From Methanolobus sp. UBA474 (lineage in GTDB: Archaea; Halobacteriota; Methanosarcinia; Methanosarcinales; Methanosarcinaceae): a stretch of DNA of 33,064 nucleotides. The stretch's first letter is position 1. Every line of letters begins with the position of its first letter. The stretch is from positions 28,034-61,097 of the forward strand of contig DANZ01000143.1 of assembly GCA_002501695.1 (NCBI GenBank), written 5' to 3'. The position numbers and the translations under genes were made by a program. The notes under the pieces were generated by a model. That model had not been told where the DNA came from. It saw nothing but the letters and a program-made list of their open reading frames with translations, and made no database searches. This document shows, piece after piece, positions 1 through 9,139 of the stretch.

Positions 1-24
1 CGGGTTCAAATCCCGTTCGAGGCT
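1..24 (+). tRNA. 3' end of a tRNA gene (partial), probable integration site
   Basis: The first bases form a T-arm (GGG-TTCAAAT-CCC pairing) followed by a seven-base acceptor 3' strand TCGAGGC and a discriminator T; CCA is not encoded. The 5' part lies outside the window. The 5' acceptor strand should therefore read GCCTCGA. A U73 discriminator is seen in archaeal Thr and Cys tRNAs, but the anticodon is not visible, so identity is not assigned. A tyrosine integrase starts 77 nt downstream, the usual layout when a provirus uses a tRNA 3' end as attB. The att core cannot be delimited without the other provirus end. Confidence 0.85.
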
Positions 25-70
25 TTATTTACTATGTTCATAGCCTATACTTTCACCAAGCTTAGCTTCC

Positions 71-80
71 AAATATAAAT
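71..80 (+). promoter_or_regulatory. TATA box of the integrase gene
   Basis: AAATATAAAT lies 21-30 nt upstream of the integrase ATG and no Shine-Dalgarno sequence precedes that ATG. With archaeal spacing, transcription would begin at or very near the start codon, giving a leaderless mRNA. Confidence 0.5.
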
Positions 81-100
81 GAACAAGTGAAGGTATATGC

Positions 101-1246
101 ATGGGATTGTATAACTATAGCAAAAGCATTGCTAATGCCGAGCAACGCATCCGTGATGCAGTTTATTCTCAGAAAAATAAAGACAGCATTTTTTCCTTTA
201 TTAATGTGCTGTATGCTGAAGGTCTCTCAGAATCAAGGATCGTCAAGTATCTGGGCCAATTGAATATACTGGCAGAGTGGTTTGAAAAGGATTTCGATGA
301 AGTTACTAAGTCAGACATCTACAGAGTGGTAGCTCTGATTGAGAGATCTGACCGAAAACCATGGACCAAGCAAGCATACAAAGTAACTATCAAGCGTTTC
401 TTCAGGTGGCTGCACAATTCAAATGTCGATCCAGAGATGACCAGCTGGATTAAGACGAATATAAAACAATGTGACCAGATATTACCAGAGGAGCTGCTCA
501 CTGAGGACGAGGTAAAAAGAATGATCGATGCATGCGACCATCCTCGCAACAGAGCTATGATTGCGATGTGGTATGATGCAGGCGGAAGAGTTAGTGAGCT
601 GGGCGAACCTAAAATAAGACACTTTGTCCCGGATGAATATGGTGCAGTGCTGATGGTAAAAGGGAAGACCGGGATGCGTAGAGTTCGGCTTGTATTCAGT
701 GGCCCTTATATCTCGAAATGGTTGGATATACACCCAGACAAAGATAATCCAGATGCTCCTCTCTGGGTCAACTATGGAAGATACACAGGAAGAGCGATGA
801 AATACGGCGGCATTCGAATTGTCATAAAAAGAGCTGCAGAAAAGGCTGGAATAAAGAAACGTGTTTACAATCACCTTTTCAGGCATTCAAGGATCACAGA
901 GTATGCCACGTTCATGACACAGGCACAATTGGAAAGCAATATGGGCTGGGTACATGGAACAAAGCAGTCTGGTACATACATCCATCTGGCTGGTACTCAA
1001 GTTGATAATACTATTCTGGAACACTACGGTGTGAAGGTTAAAGACGCTGCTCCGTCGCATATGGTGCCTAAGAAGTGCACGCGCTGCAATACGATAAACG
1101 GGCCTACAGCAAAATATTGTTTATCCTGCAGAATGACCCTTACGCTAGAAGCTGCTCATGGTATTGAGAATGACGAACAAGCTGTTATTGACCTGCTGAA
1201 GATGTACGTCAAGAATCACCCGGATAAGTTTGAGGAACTTTTGTAA
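101..1246 (+). CDS. int: Tyrosine recombinase / integrase with C-terminal zinc ribbon
   Basis: Site-specific recombinase expected to integrate and excise the provirus at the adjacent tRNA. An N-terminal SAM-like core-binding region (about residues 25-115) is followed by the catalytic domain. The catalytic set is visible: Arg163 (GGRVSELGE), Lys188 in the beta-hairpin, the H-x-x-R motif at His258-Arg261 (HLFRHSR), His285 (GWVHG) and nucleophile Tyr293. A four-cysteine zinc ribbon follows (C326-x2-C329 and C340-x2-C343), an addition seen in archaeal proviral integrases. It is the only clear viral core gene on the plus strand and runs convergently towards the tail-fibre end of the structural block. 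The ATG is supported by a TATA box 21-30 nt upstream. All catalytic residues are intact. Confidence 0.95.
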   Translation: MGLYNYSKSIANAEQRIRDAVYSQKNKDSIFSFINVLYAEGLSESRIVKYLGQLNILAEWFEKDFDEVTKSDIYRVVALIERSDRKPWTKQAYKVTIKRFFRWLHNSNVDPEMTSWIKTNIKQCDQILPEELLTEDEVKRMIDACDHPRNRAMIAMWYDAGGRVSELGEPKIRHFVPDEYGAVLMVKGKTGMRRVRLVFSGPYISKWLDIHPDKDNPDAPLWVNYGRYTGRAMKYGGIRIVIKRAAEKAGIKKRVYNHLFRHSRITEYATFMTQAQLESNMGWVHGTKQSGTYIHLAGTQVDNTILEHYGVKVKDAAPSHMVPKKCTRCNTINGPTAKYCLSCRMTLTLEAAHGIENDEQAVIDLLKMYVKNHPDKFEELL

Positions 1247-1258
1247 TATAACAGAGTA

Positions 1259-1304
1259 GCGCAGCAATCAAAACAAGTTGGTTGGTTGATATGCACTGCT
1301 GCGC
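1259..1304. terminator. Inverted repeat between convergent integrase and tail genes
   Basis: GCGCAGCA (1259-1266) pairs perfectly with TGCTGCGC (1297-1304) across a 30-nt loop. It lies just after the integrase stop and before the end of the oppositely oriented tail-fibre gene, in the 125-nt gap where both transcripts must end. A terminator or 3'-end stabilising hairpin is the simplest reading; a recombination-related arm site is an alternative. Confidence 0.4.
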
Positions 1305-1371
1305 CACAACTTATCAAAATGTATTAAATTATTTAGTTACATCATAATTAATTTCACTCATAATACTCCTA

Positions 1372-3231
1372 TCAATATGTAACCAGTGAATCTACGTGAG
1401 CTACTGTCGTGCAAAGGGAGGCCTTCCAGAAATGGAGGTCCTGGTTTGGCACATCCCCGACGGTCGCGTCCACGACGGCCGGATTCCCGTGCTCGGTCAA
1501 TGAAAGGTTGACCGGTTTGCCCGGATACTCGATGATCAGGTGTCTGCGGTCGTACTTTGCCTCCTTCACGAATACCTGGTAAAAACCGGTTTCTGCGTTG
1601 ACGGCTCCCATTGTATCCCGGCCGAACACGTAGGTGCTCTCTAATATTATCTTTTTACCGCCAGTTATGATCTGGTCGTTCTGGTCCCGAAGGTAGCCGC
1701 TCATCACGGTGCCTACAGTGCTCTCCGACCATGAGCTGAACAGTGTTATTTGCCGTGCTATCTTTCCAAATATGAGGCCGATTTCCTGCATGTTTGTAAT
1801 TTGCTCTCCTTCCAGCAGAGCATATACCTTCCCGGGTGCCTGGACACCGGACAACGGCAGAGCGTTATTCTCACTCAATGTGCCCCTTCTGGCCAGCAGG
1901 CTGTAGAATGGGTGAAACGCAACAGGAATGCTTATAATGGTAGGTGCTACCTCTGGAAACACCAGCTCTCGGCTTATGTGGTAAACATAAAAGGTGTACT
2001 CGAAATGATCGAACTCGGGAGTGTACCTGCCGTCGCTGGAGAAGAGGATCTTGCTCCTCCAGTATGCACCCCGATCTCCTCCGGTGTAGATTGCATTCCC
2101 TCCTAACTTGTAATATGCTGAAGAGGACCCTCCGGGCCCTACCCACCCGGTAGTGTCCAGGATGCTGTCCCCTACGTCCATATGGATCTGGATATCCGTT
2201 CCTGCTGTGCCCAGGGTGCCGGCTATTCTCAAATATGCCAGCTTCTTGAGATGATTCCGGTACTTGAATCTGGTCTGCTGCAGATACCCGCTGATCTTGA
2301 ATCGGTCCAGCCTTATGTTGCTTATCTGGGCCCAGTTGCTCCAGGTGCCTCCAGGTGATGTGTAGTTCGCCTTGCAGCGGACCCTGAATGTAAAGGCGCT
2401 TGCTGTGAATGTCACGACCTGGTTCGTTCCACTTGCGGTTCCGTTCTTGCTCCACTTCACGACACCTGCATCATCGACGAGCTCCAAGATAAAAGGTGTT
2501 GAATCCAGTTTTACGTTGTAATCGAAGGTGATTTTCGTAAATCCGCTTGAATTGTAAATATAGGCCCTGCGCTGGTATTCGGAGCTGACGGCCTGATAAA
2601 CCGTGCTCGCTATCAGGTCGGCCCTTAATTTCTTGGTTGCCGGGTCGAGGATGGAGGTGCATGCCAGGAAACCGTCGTCGTCCTCGATCTGGGTCTCGTA
2701 GTCCGGCTCGATCTGCTCTGTCTGCAGCCTGTATTTTCCGGCCACTACCTCCAGGTTGCTGATTATGCATGTGCTGAATACCGCTGCGTCCTCTGTCTCG
2801 TCCTCTATCAATTGGTGAACCTTATGATCCCTTAAATCCAGGACCTGCTGGTTGCTCTGTCGCTCCCCCAGGGCGGCCATGTCAATGGTCTTGCCTATTC
2901 CTTCATTCCAGCTCTCCAGCCTGAAGGTGTCGCCGGCTGTGCCTCCGACGACCGTAACAGCTGATATGCTTCTGACCCCGCTATCTCCGTTGTTCAGAAC
3001 CTGTTGGATGTGGGCACCGGCCACCGTGTGTGCGGATACTGAAGTGCTTACCGTGGTTGTGGCTGAATTGCCGAACTGGTCCACGTATGTTATGGAAACG
3101 TCAAGGGCATTGTCTCCTATATTGGCAGCAGGTACTATAAACGCCCTTAATCCTCCGGTAGGTATCGAATCCCCTGCAGTATATCCTGCCCCTACGACAT
3201 ATGTTCCGAAAACCACCGGATCGAAGGCCAT
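1372..3231 (-). CDS. Putative tail fibre / receptor-binding protein
   Basis: 619 residues, last gene of the minus-strand structural block, where tailed viruses usually place fibre and receptor-binding proteins. The sequence is beta-rich with many Gly, Ser, Thr and aromatic residues; residues 1-110 form a compact repetitive beta region, and a jelly-roll-like middle section contains many Trp and Tyr. The C-terminal ~90 residues look like a carboxypeptidase-regulatory-like or Ig-like beta module (GKKIILESTYVFGRDTMG). No enzymatic motif is recognised. AAAGGA lies a short distance upstream of the ATG. It follows the 308-residue gene by 14 nt, so it is probably cotranscribed. Host-receptor binding is inferred from position and composition, not from a recognised family. 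Confidence 0.6.
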   Translation of the reverse strand: MAFDPVVFGTYVVGAGYTAGDSIPTGGLRAFIVPAANIGDNALDVSITYVDQFGNSATTTVSTSVSAHTVAGAHIQQVLNNGDSGVRSISAVTVVGGTAGDTFRLESWNEGIGKTIDMAALGERQSNQQVLDLRDHKVHQLIEDETEDAAVFSTCIISNLEVVAGKYRLQTEQIEPDYETQIEDDDGFLACTSILDPATKKLRADLIASTVYQAVSSEYQRRAYIYNSSGFTKITFDYNVKLDSTPFILELVDDAGVVKWSKNGTASGTNQVVTFTASAFTFRVRCKANYTSPGGTWSNWAQISNIRLDRFKISGYLQQTRFKYRNHLKKLAYLRIAGTLGTAGTDIQIHMDVGDSILDTTGWVGPGGSSSAYYKLGGNAIYTGGDRGAYWRSKILFSSDGRYTPEFDHFEYTFYVYHISRELVFPEVAPTIISIPVAFHPFYSLLARRGTLSENNALPLSGVQAPGKVYALLEGEQITNMQEIGLIFGKIARQITLFSSWSESTVGTVMSGYLRDQNDQIITGGKKIILESTYVFGRDTMGAVNAETGFYQVFVKEAKYDRRHLIIEYPGKPVNLSLTEHGNPAVVDATVGDVPNQDLHFWKASLCTTVAHVDSLVTY

Positions 3232-3245
3232 TTGCGTTCTTTCCT

Positions 3246-4172
3246 TTATGCCACGTATTTTATGGCGTAGTTTATCCTGCCGGTGCTGTCCGGTGAGTCC
3301 AGGGTCTTGCAGATGTATTTCGTGGTCGCTCCGTCGATGGCGATCACATCCCCGTCCACAAGGCCGGCCTGCTCCGGGAACTGCCAGAAGAGCTCGCTCT
3401 GTGCGATGGGTGTGAACCCGTCGGTACTATTGCAATATATGGGTTTTACGAAGTAGACCTTCCCATTGCCTGTGCTCTTGAGGGCATACCTGCTGTTCGT
3501 GTCCTCGCGCCAGAACAAAATACCGTAAAGGGCCGAATTCTGGGATCTATATGCGAACGGACGTACCGTGTGGTAGAGCTGGTACCCGGTTGTGCCTCCG
3601 GTACCGTACCAGTCGTAGTTGAGCTCGGTAAAACAAAAGAAGTTGGTCATCCCGTCGCTGTACTCCTTTGCAGCAAAGTGTTCTACTACGTGTATAAATG
3701 AAGCCTGCCGGTCGTCGGTCGAGTTGGGCTCTGGTTTTGCCATCAATGCGAACCCGGAAGGATCAACCCATAAGAAATACGTCAGTATCTGGGTCGCCAG
3801 GTCTGCATTTATTGCACCGTTCCTGCGTAGCTCGTAGGTGACCATGGTGGAGCTGAGCGACAATGCCCCCGAAGGATGGGTGTGATTTACCGCGTCCCAT
3901 GATGCACAGAAGGTCGTGCGTAGGCCTTTTGCGTAATTCCAGTAGGTACCGTCGTGCCATACCTGATTGCTCGTGTTACAAGCCTCCAACGTCATCCATA
4001 TATCGTCCGCGTCCCCGGTGTATTTCAAGCACCTTCTAGCGTTGTTCCCTGTCCTGTCCGTGGTGTCCCAGGTGCTGTCCCCTTCTACCCAGTTTGCGGA
4101 GCTCGCGATCAATGCGTCCGCTATCTCGTCTATTATGTCCGCTAGTACTTTTCCGCCGCTTGTAAATCCCAT
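3246..4172 (-). CDS. Putative tail/fibre-associated structural protein
   Basis: 308 residues. Not assigned to a family. The N-terminus (DEIADALIASSANWVEGDSTWDT) and the body, with many Trp and Tyr and the segment WVDPSGFALMAKPEP, look like virion-surface proteins sometimes found next to fibre genes. The last ~45 residues (about 265-306, from PEQAGLVDGD) form a small beta module. It sits 12 nt after the 215-residue gene and 14 nt before the long fibre gene, so it belongs to the tail-tip operon. This stretch (1372-4832) looks richer in G+C than the remainder, which would fit module exchange of host-range genes. Confidence 0.55.
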   Translation of the reverse strand: MGFTSGGKVLADIIDEIADALIASSANWVEGDSTWDTTDRTGNNARRCLKYTGDADDIWMTLEACNTSNQVWHDGTYWNYAKGLRTTFCASWDAVNHTHPSGALSLSSTMVTYELRRNGAINADLATQILTYFLWVDPSGFALMAKPEPNSTDDRQASFIHVVEHFAAKEYSDGMTNFFCFTELNYDWYGTGGTTGYQLYHTVRPFAYRSQNSALYGILFWREDTNSRYALKSTGNGKVYFVKPIYCNSTDGFTPIAQSELFWQFPEQAGLVDGDVIAIDGATTKYICKTLDSPDSTGRINYAIKYVA

Positions 4173-4184
4173 TTTTATCTCTCC

Positions 4185-4832
4185 TTATATCGTTTCTACA
4201 TACCAGGACCCTGTCAATATCCGGCCCCCGTTATTCAATTCATCCATTTCTCTCGCTACGTTCTTTTCCACTGTCCCGACCTGAACCGCCATGAGATCGC
4301 TTCCAGTCTTGACCTCAGTTGTCCCGTTATCTATCGAATCCCCTATGACGGCCACAGCCCTCTCCTGCAGCTCGTCGGTGCAGTACATTATCTTGCTCTT
4401 AAAATCAAATTGTGAATAGATCGAACCGTTCTCAATTGCTCCAAAGAATGACGAGCCCTGGTGGATGTACGGTCGGGCTGAATCTACTCCGGTGTCTATC
4501 TCCCAGAAATACCGGCCGGGTGGTAGAGGTTCAAATATCAAATGCAGGGCCCGGTCCTGGCCCACTTCCTTGAATACGGTTTCGTGATGCAGGACCTCCT
4601 TGGCCGGGCCGTTGTATAATCTCATCATCATGTCCCGGTCTCCTCCGGAGGCCATGGCCAGTATTATACGGTCGAACCAGTGAACTGCCTGAAAATCCTC
4701 ACCAAATGTGCCTGTTACGTTTCGGGTCCCCGGGGTACCGCCTATGACCGTTTCCAGGTACTCTCCTGTTTCCGGTCTGACCAGGACGTATAATATATCC
4801 TGGCTGCTGCCTGTTATCTTTCCTAGTGTCAT
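4185..4832 (-). CDS. Putative baseplate / tail-tip protein
   Basis: 215 residues, not recognised as a specific family. Its start overlaps the stop of the hub gene by 4 nt (ATGA), indicating translational coupling. The N-terminus MTLGKITGSSQDILYVLVRP is followed by a compact beta fold containing FEPLPPGRYFWEIDTG, which recalls the small Ig-like or beta-sandwich proteins downstream of tail hubs. No transmembrane segment or catalytic motif is seen. A tail-tip role is inferred from its place between the hub and the fibre genes. Confidence 0.55.
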   Translation of the reverse strand: MTLGKITGSSQDILYVLVRPETGEYLETVIGGTPGTRNVTGTFGEDFQAVHWFDRIILAMASGGDRDMMMRLYNGPAKEVLHHETVFKEVGQDRALHLIFEPLPPGRYFWEIDTGVDSARPYIHQGSSFFGAIENGSIYSQFDFKSKIMYCTDELQERAVAVIGDSIDNGTTEVKTGSDLMAVQVGTVEKNVAREMDELNNGGRILTGSWYVETI

Positions 4833-6283
4833 GGTGATAGCTCCGATGATCTTGAGAATATGATCTTATTATCGCCATAAACCTCAAAGTGCAGGGCTCC
4901 AGTGGTGCTCTTGACCTTGAAATCCTGCATGTCAAGGTCAGATTCAGCTGGGCTGGTCCAACCCCCTCTGCCTCCGGAAACTATCACCCTGTCATTATCA
5001 ACAGGCAGAACGATGCTTTCACCCTGACCAAGGATCCTTGCGGTGACCGTCCCTCCCCTGTTAAGCTCTACAGTGGTTGTTGAGGAACCCGCAATCGGGA
5101 CTGCTGCAATACCTATCTCCGAGCCTGGCATCGATGTGAGCATATCGAACACAACTGCTTCAGTATCATCGACTACGTTTGGAGCGACTGAGTAAGATCT
5201 AAGTCTGCTCTGGCTCAGGTCCCTGTCAGGAACACATACGATGTTCACACTCGAACCATACTCGTTCTTGGTGTGGGTGATCTCGACTATGCGAACCCAG
5301 TTCTCTCCGGCCATTCCGACGGTGTAAAGGGCATTTTCATATTCTGTCCAGCCCTCGAACTTGACCAACTGGTAGAGCTGCAGGTCGTGTCTCTGAGTGA
5401 GGTTCGCTGTAATCCTTTTAATCGGGAAATTGAACAAAGAATATAGCTCTTGAGCACGAATAGTAGCAGATTCCTGACTGCTTACATAGGGAGAAGGATA
5501 TTCCATGTACTCACGGGCCTTAGCGGTCCCATCGGTAACGTTGGGACTTTCCTCCACGCCTTTGAACCACTGGCCAGCAGTGTTGCAACCGATGGTATAG
5601 ATACGATTGTACTTGTCCTCTGACGAGTTTACAACGCTTATATCAATGGTATCATTGTCTGTTCGCTCGAGAATAACAGGAGTTGGAAGGTCCAGACCAT
5701 CAGTTACACTATCGATCAGGTTCGACCTGACGAAATACGCTCTGGATACCCAGACCGGAGATAGGGATGTTCCTGCATTGTGCCATTTGATCTCAAAAAT
5801 GCAATTGTAGTAATCTGCGATATCGTTGATCGCATCCAGCTTTGTCTTGTCTGGTCTGAAGACGAACTCTTTTTTTGATATCGCGGGTGGTGGGGTATTG
5901 ATCTTGTAAGGCTCGATCCCGGTGACTGTCTGCCAGTCAACTCCGCCCAGTATCTCTTCGATATACCAGTTCACGCTTTCAGCTGCAGGCAATACCAGCA
6001 TATCCTCAGGAACGAATTGTCTTGACAGGAACCAGCCATAGTCATAAGCGAATATCCTGACCATGGACTCCACGTTCTTTAGCGTGTAAGCTTCATCGGG
6101 AGCAGTAATGCCATAAAATGCAGTTCTGTCAATACCGTCATTATCTTTCAGCTGCACAGCTACATCAGTATAGTAAGCAGGGATATCCACATCCGGCATG
6201 CTTGCTTCCAGCTGCCAGAAAGCGTCACTGATTGACTTGGATACCCTGATAGAACTAAGAGGATAATTGTCCAGGCCTGTCAT
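4829..6283 (-). CDS. Tail hub / tail-associated protein (gpD/gp27-like)
   Basis: 484 residues. The N-terminal part (residues 1-130) and the central section with alternating beta strands and conserved aromatic positions fit the hub fold shared by late-control gpD and gp27-type tail proteins; the region around YNRIYTIGCNTAG and KRITANLTQRHDLQLYQLVKFEG is typical of these. Such proteins form the ring at the tail tip that connects the tube to the fibres. The C-terminal ~100 residues are Gly- and Ser-rich beta sequence, perhaps a fibre-attachment module. It overlaps the gene on each side by 4 nt, as expected for coupled tail genes. The family call comes from pattern and position only. Confidence 0.6.
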   Translation of the reverse strand: MTGLDNYPLSSIRVSKSISDAFWQLEASMPDVDIPAYYTDVAVQLKDNDGIDRTAFYGITAPDEAYTLKNVESMVRIFAYDYGWFLSRQFVPEDMLVLPAAESVNWYIEEILGGVDWQTVTGIEPYKINTPPPAISKKEFVFRPDKTKLDAINDIADYYNCIFEIKWHNAGTSLSPVWVSRAYFVRSNLIDSVTDGLDLPTPVILERTDNDTIDISVVNSSEDKYNRIYTIGCNTAGQWFKGVEESPNVTDGTAKAREYMEYPSPYVSSQESATIRAQELYSLFNFPIKRITANLTQRHDLQLYQLVKFEGWTEYENALYTVGMAGENWVRIVEITHTKNEYGSSVNIVCVPDRDLSQSRLRSYSVAPNVVDDTEAVVFDMLTSMPGSEIGIAAVPIAGSSTTTVELNRGGTVTARILGQGESIVLPVDNDRVIVSGGRGGWTSPAESDLDMQDFKVKSTTGALHFEVYGDNKIIFSRSSELSP

Positions 6284-6618
6284 GCAGTATGCCTCACAAA
6301 ATTGATATCATAAGTGTACTTCCCACTGCCCTTGATGAGCTCCTTATATCGGATCGGTGGAGCGATGTAGCAGTTGGTGAGTGACTGTGAATCGATAACA
6401 AGGGTCCCCGATGAACCCAGCTTTCCGAGCAGGTTGGAGATCTCTGTGAAATCCTCGGTGTAGCACTCAAATGCCCTGGAAAACTTTTGCTCAGGTGATG
6501 CCTGGATATACACTTTGCCTGAAAGCAACGTAGTTTGCTTGAACGGTGCATCAACTGCTATCTCGCCCTCCTTAATGACTGATAAAGTTACACCATCGAA
6601 CGATGCTGCCACTTTCAA
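6280..6618 (-). CDS. Putative distal tail protein (Dit-like)
   Basis: 112 residues, mostly beta strand, without membrane segments. The position directly after the tape measure and before the hub is where the distal tail protein is found in siphoviruses. The pattern of a beta N-terminus followed by GTLVIDSQSLTNCYIAPPIRYKELIKGSG resembles the small ring-forming tail-tip proteins. It overlaps the tape-measure stop and the hub start by 4 nt each, so all three are cotranslated. Function is inferred from synteny. Confidence 0.6.
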   Translation of the reverse strand: MKVAASFDGVTLSVIKEGEIAVDAPFKQTTLLSGKVYIQASPEQKFSRAFECYTEDFTEISNLLGKLGSSGTLVIDSQSLTNCYIAPPIRYKELIKGSGKYTYDINFVRHTA

Positions 6619-8900
6619 TACCCCCTGCGAACGTGCTTTTGTCGGTTGTACTGCTCCAGGTCCCGGACGAATCTCTCAAAGGGATAATCCGAGGACAGGT
6701 TCACGTTTTGAATGAAAAATTCGTCACCAGCGTAGGTGTTGACAGTGGAACTGGTCGTGTTGGTACTGGTCACATTATGTATGGCACCAGCTACACTTTG
6801 CAGGCCTTCTGGAACAATCGAACTCATTCTGCCTACTGAACGCTGTAAGGGGTCTAAGAAATATGCATCCCAGTTTGGAAGCTCACTAAGCGGCCCGATC
6901 TTTGCGGGGGAGTGAGGCAGATAGTTGTCAATACCACCCAAAACGTGGCTTACAGCATTCTTTAGCGATTCGGCCTGAGATCTGATACCATCGATGAAGC
7001 TCTGTATCAGTGCCTTCCCAGAATCATATAGGTCTGAACCTATGGATGAGAAGATACCTGATATCGAATCCAGTACCGTAGAAATTATATTCCTCGTAAG
7101 GTCCATCTGAGTTTGTACGATGGTCTTGAGAGTGTCCCATGCTCCTTCCCAGTCACCTGTGAGGGCCTGAGAGAACAGCAGGATGAGATTCAATATCTGC
7201 TCAAGAATGTACTTAGCTAAAACCAGAATTGGCGGCAATACTGTTTTTACAGTGCCTGCCACTACATCCGCAATGAAGCTCACCAACTTCCCGAGGATGG
7301 ATATCAGAACTATCACTCCCTCAGACACTGTCTCACCGTTAGCATTCCACCAGTCGCTGATCATAGCAAGTGAGTCCGAAACGAACTGCTTGATCATACT
7401 TACCACGGGCTCCACGTCAGTCTTGATGTTGTTGAATGTTTCCTTGAGAATGGGTGCAATCTTATCCCAATTCTTGTATACCACATACCCCACTGCAGCC
7501 AATGCGGCCAGTACAATGCCCATTGGTCCGACCACGCTTAACAAGGTGGTTCCAAGGCCCCCTATTATGGCAGACAGGCCACCAGCTCCACCTATTATAG
7601 TCACAAGAGATTCAATACCCGAGATTATCGGACCTGCTACCAAGAGTATGGGTCCAAGTGCAGCAAGCAGGCCAGTGATTCCGACAACAGCCAATTGTAA
7701 AGGCGCCGGCATATCAGTGAATAGTTTGACCAAGGATCTCAGTGTTGGAGCAACTGTGCCGGTCAGGAAAGGCACCAGTGTATCCTTTACAATAGGCAGG
7801 ATATCGTCTTTGAGAATCGGAAGGAACTCATTCCCCAGTTCGATCATCAGGGCATTGAGCTCAGCTTTGATCTTTTCCATGCTTCTGGCGACAGTATCAT
7901 CCATTGTTTTATATGCTGCCTGGGTAGATCCTGTCGCAGCTGCCATGGCCTCAAGGTCTTTTGTGAATACATCAGTTCCTTTCCCGGTCAATGCAAGAGC
8001 AGCGTTACCTGCTTCCACAGAACTGAACAGGTCATTGATTCCCACACCTGACTTTTTAGCATACTGCTCAAGCAATTGCAGTGCTTCCTGGGTATTGCCT
8101 CCCTGGGCAATGAACTCGCGGAATGATATCCCTGCGATCTCTTTGAACACATCCGATGTTGCCGATCCCTCTTTTGAAAGCTCCACGAACAGCTGACGCA
8201 TTTGGGTCGTCGCTACGGATGTAGGAGTTCCCTGCGCAGTCATTGCTGCTATTGCTGCAGTGACATCACCGAACTCTACTCCCAGAGCAGATGCTGTAGG
8301 GATCACATTGTAGAGGGACTTGGATAGTTCTTCGAAGGTGGTCTTACCAAGCTTTACAGCAGTGAACATCAGGTCTGATGCTTCTCCTGCAGAGAGAACA
8401 TCCGTGCCATATGCATTGATAACCGAGGAGATACCGTCAACGGCTGTCTCCAGTTCAGTAACTCCTCCAACAGCTGCTTTTTGCGCTACAGTGAGAAAAT
8501 CGAATACATTATCTTTTGGCACACCTGCAGAAATCGCCTGATATAGCGCTGGTACAGCCTGGTTAGTGGTGACACCCAGTTCTTTGGAGAACTCAAGTGT
8601 ATCCGCAGTCAACTGCCCCATGCCTTCCTGGGAAAGATCAGGAAGAAGCGTGAAAACCTCAGCCATCTGTTTTTCAAAACCGACTGCAGAATTTGTAACA
8701 ACAGCAATTCCCGCTCCAGCAGCAAGAATAGGAGCTGTGATGCCTTTAGTTAGCGATGAGCCCATGCTGGATACAGATGCTCCGACACTCTGCAGTTTCT
8801 GGCCCATCTGGCCAACCTGTGCACCTACCTCTGCAAATGACTTCTTGAGCTGACTGATATCACCAATAATCGATACTACAAGTTCACCGACTGACGACAT
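6615..8900 (-). CDS. Tail tape measure protein
   Basis: 761 residues. The N-terminus is the TP901-type tape-measure core: GELVVSIIGDISQLKKSF, then an Ala/Gly-rich helical region with GVTTNQAVPALYQAISAG (about 110-130) and an alternation of Ala-rich helices. Several hydrophobic segments lie in the middle (about 395-480), as is usual for tape measures that insert into the host membrane. The length sets the tail length, and 761 residues suggests a flexible tail of roughly 110 nm at the usual 1.5 Å per residue (inference). No sheath gene is present in the block, which points to a non-contractile tail. Its ATG overlaps the chaperone stop by one base (TAATG). Confidence 0.9.
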   Translation of the reverse strand: MSSVGELVVSIIGDISQLKKSFAEVGAQVGQMGQKLQSVGASVSSMGSSLTKGITAPILAAGAGIAVVTNSAVGFEKQMAEVFTLLPDLSQEGMGQLTADTLEFSKELGVTTNQAVPALYQAISAGVPKDNVFDFLTVAQKAAVGGVTELETAVDGISSVINAYGTDVLSAGEASDLMFTAVKLGKTTFEELSKSLYNVIPTASALGVEFGDVTAAIAAMTAQGTPTSVATTQMRQLFVELSKEGSATSDVFKEIAGISFREFIAQGGNTQEALQLLEQYAKKSGVGINDLFSSVEAGNAALALTGKGTDVFTKDLEAMAAATGSTQAAYKTMDDTVARSMEKIKAELNALMIELGNEFLPILKDDILPIVKDTLVPFLTGTVAPTLRSLVKLFTDMPAPLQLAVVGITGLLAALGPILLVAGPIISGIESLVTIIGGAGGLSAIIGGLGTTLLSVVGPMGIVLAALAAVGYVVYKNWDKIAPILKETFNNIKTDVEPVVSMIKQFVSDSLAMISDWWNANGETVSEGVIVLISILGKLVSFIADVVAGTVKTVLPPILVLAKYILEQILNLILLFSQALTGDWEGAWDTLKTIVQTQMDLTRNIISTVLDSISGIFSSIGSDLYDSGKALIQSFIDGIRSQAESLKNAVSHVLGGIDNYLPHSPAKIGPLSELPNWDAYFLDPLQRSVGRMSSIVPEGLQSVAGAIHNVTSTNTTSSTVNTYAGDEFFIQNVNLSSDYPFERFVRDLEQYNRQKHVRRGY

Positions 8901-9139
8901 TACTGCCCTCGCTTTATTGCTGTCCCGTATATCTCCCTGAATTTCTGCAGGTCGGGTCTGTCACCCACCTCAACAGGCATCTCTTCCTTTCCCTCTGAAC
9001 TCATTGCATGTCCCAATATGCTCCAGAACACCTTGGCCTGCAGTTCTATTGCTTTGACACCTTTCTCATAGTACATCATCGCCTGTTCCAGCGACATGCT
9101 ATCCAAGATGTAAGCTGGGGATGCCCAAGAGTACATCAT
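8900..9139 (-). CDS. Tail assembly chaperone, downstream (T-type) part
   Basis: 79 residues if translated from its own ATG at 9139, which overlaps the upstream stop by 4 nt (ATGA). The reading frame is open back to at least 9181, where it meets an A_AAA_AAC slippery heptamer in the upstream chaperone gene. Translation by -1 frameshifting would fuse 93 residues from this frame to the first 117 residues of the upstream protein. The added linker begins LPAVTIGDIFAHLG. In lambda-like phages this arrangement makes the gpG and gpGT pair that loads the tape measure before tail polymerisation. It lies directly before the tape measure, as expected. Confidence 0.8.
   Translation of the reverse strand: MMYSWASPAYILDSMSLEQAMMYYEKGVKAIELQAKVFWSILGHAMSSEGKEEMPVEVGDRPDLQKFREIYGTAIKRGQ

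Noticed and set aside
7183..8196. A 337-codon open frame on the plus strand opposite the tape-measure gene
   Set aside because: It mirrors the Ala-rich tape-measure codons, has no domain, no ribosome-binding site and no promoter; it is a shadow frame.
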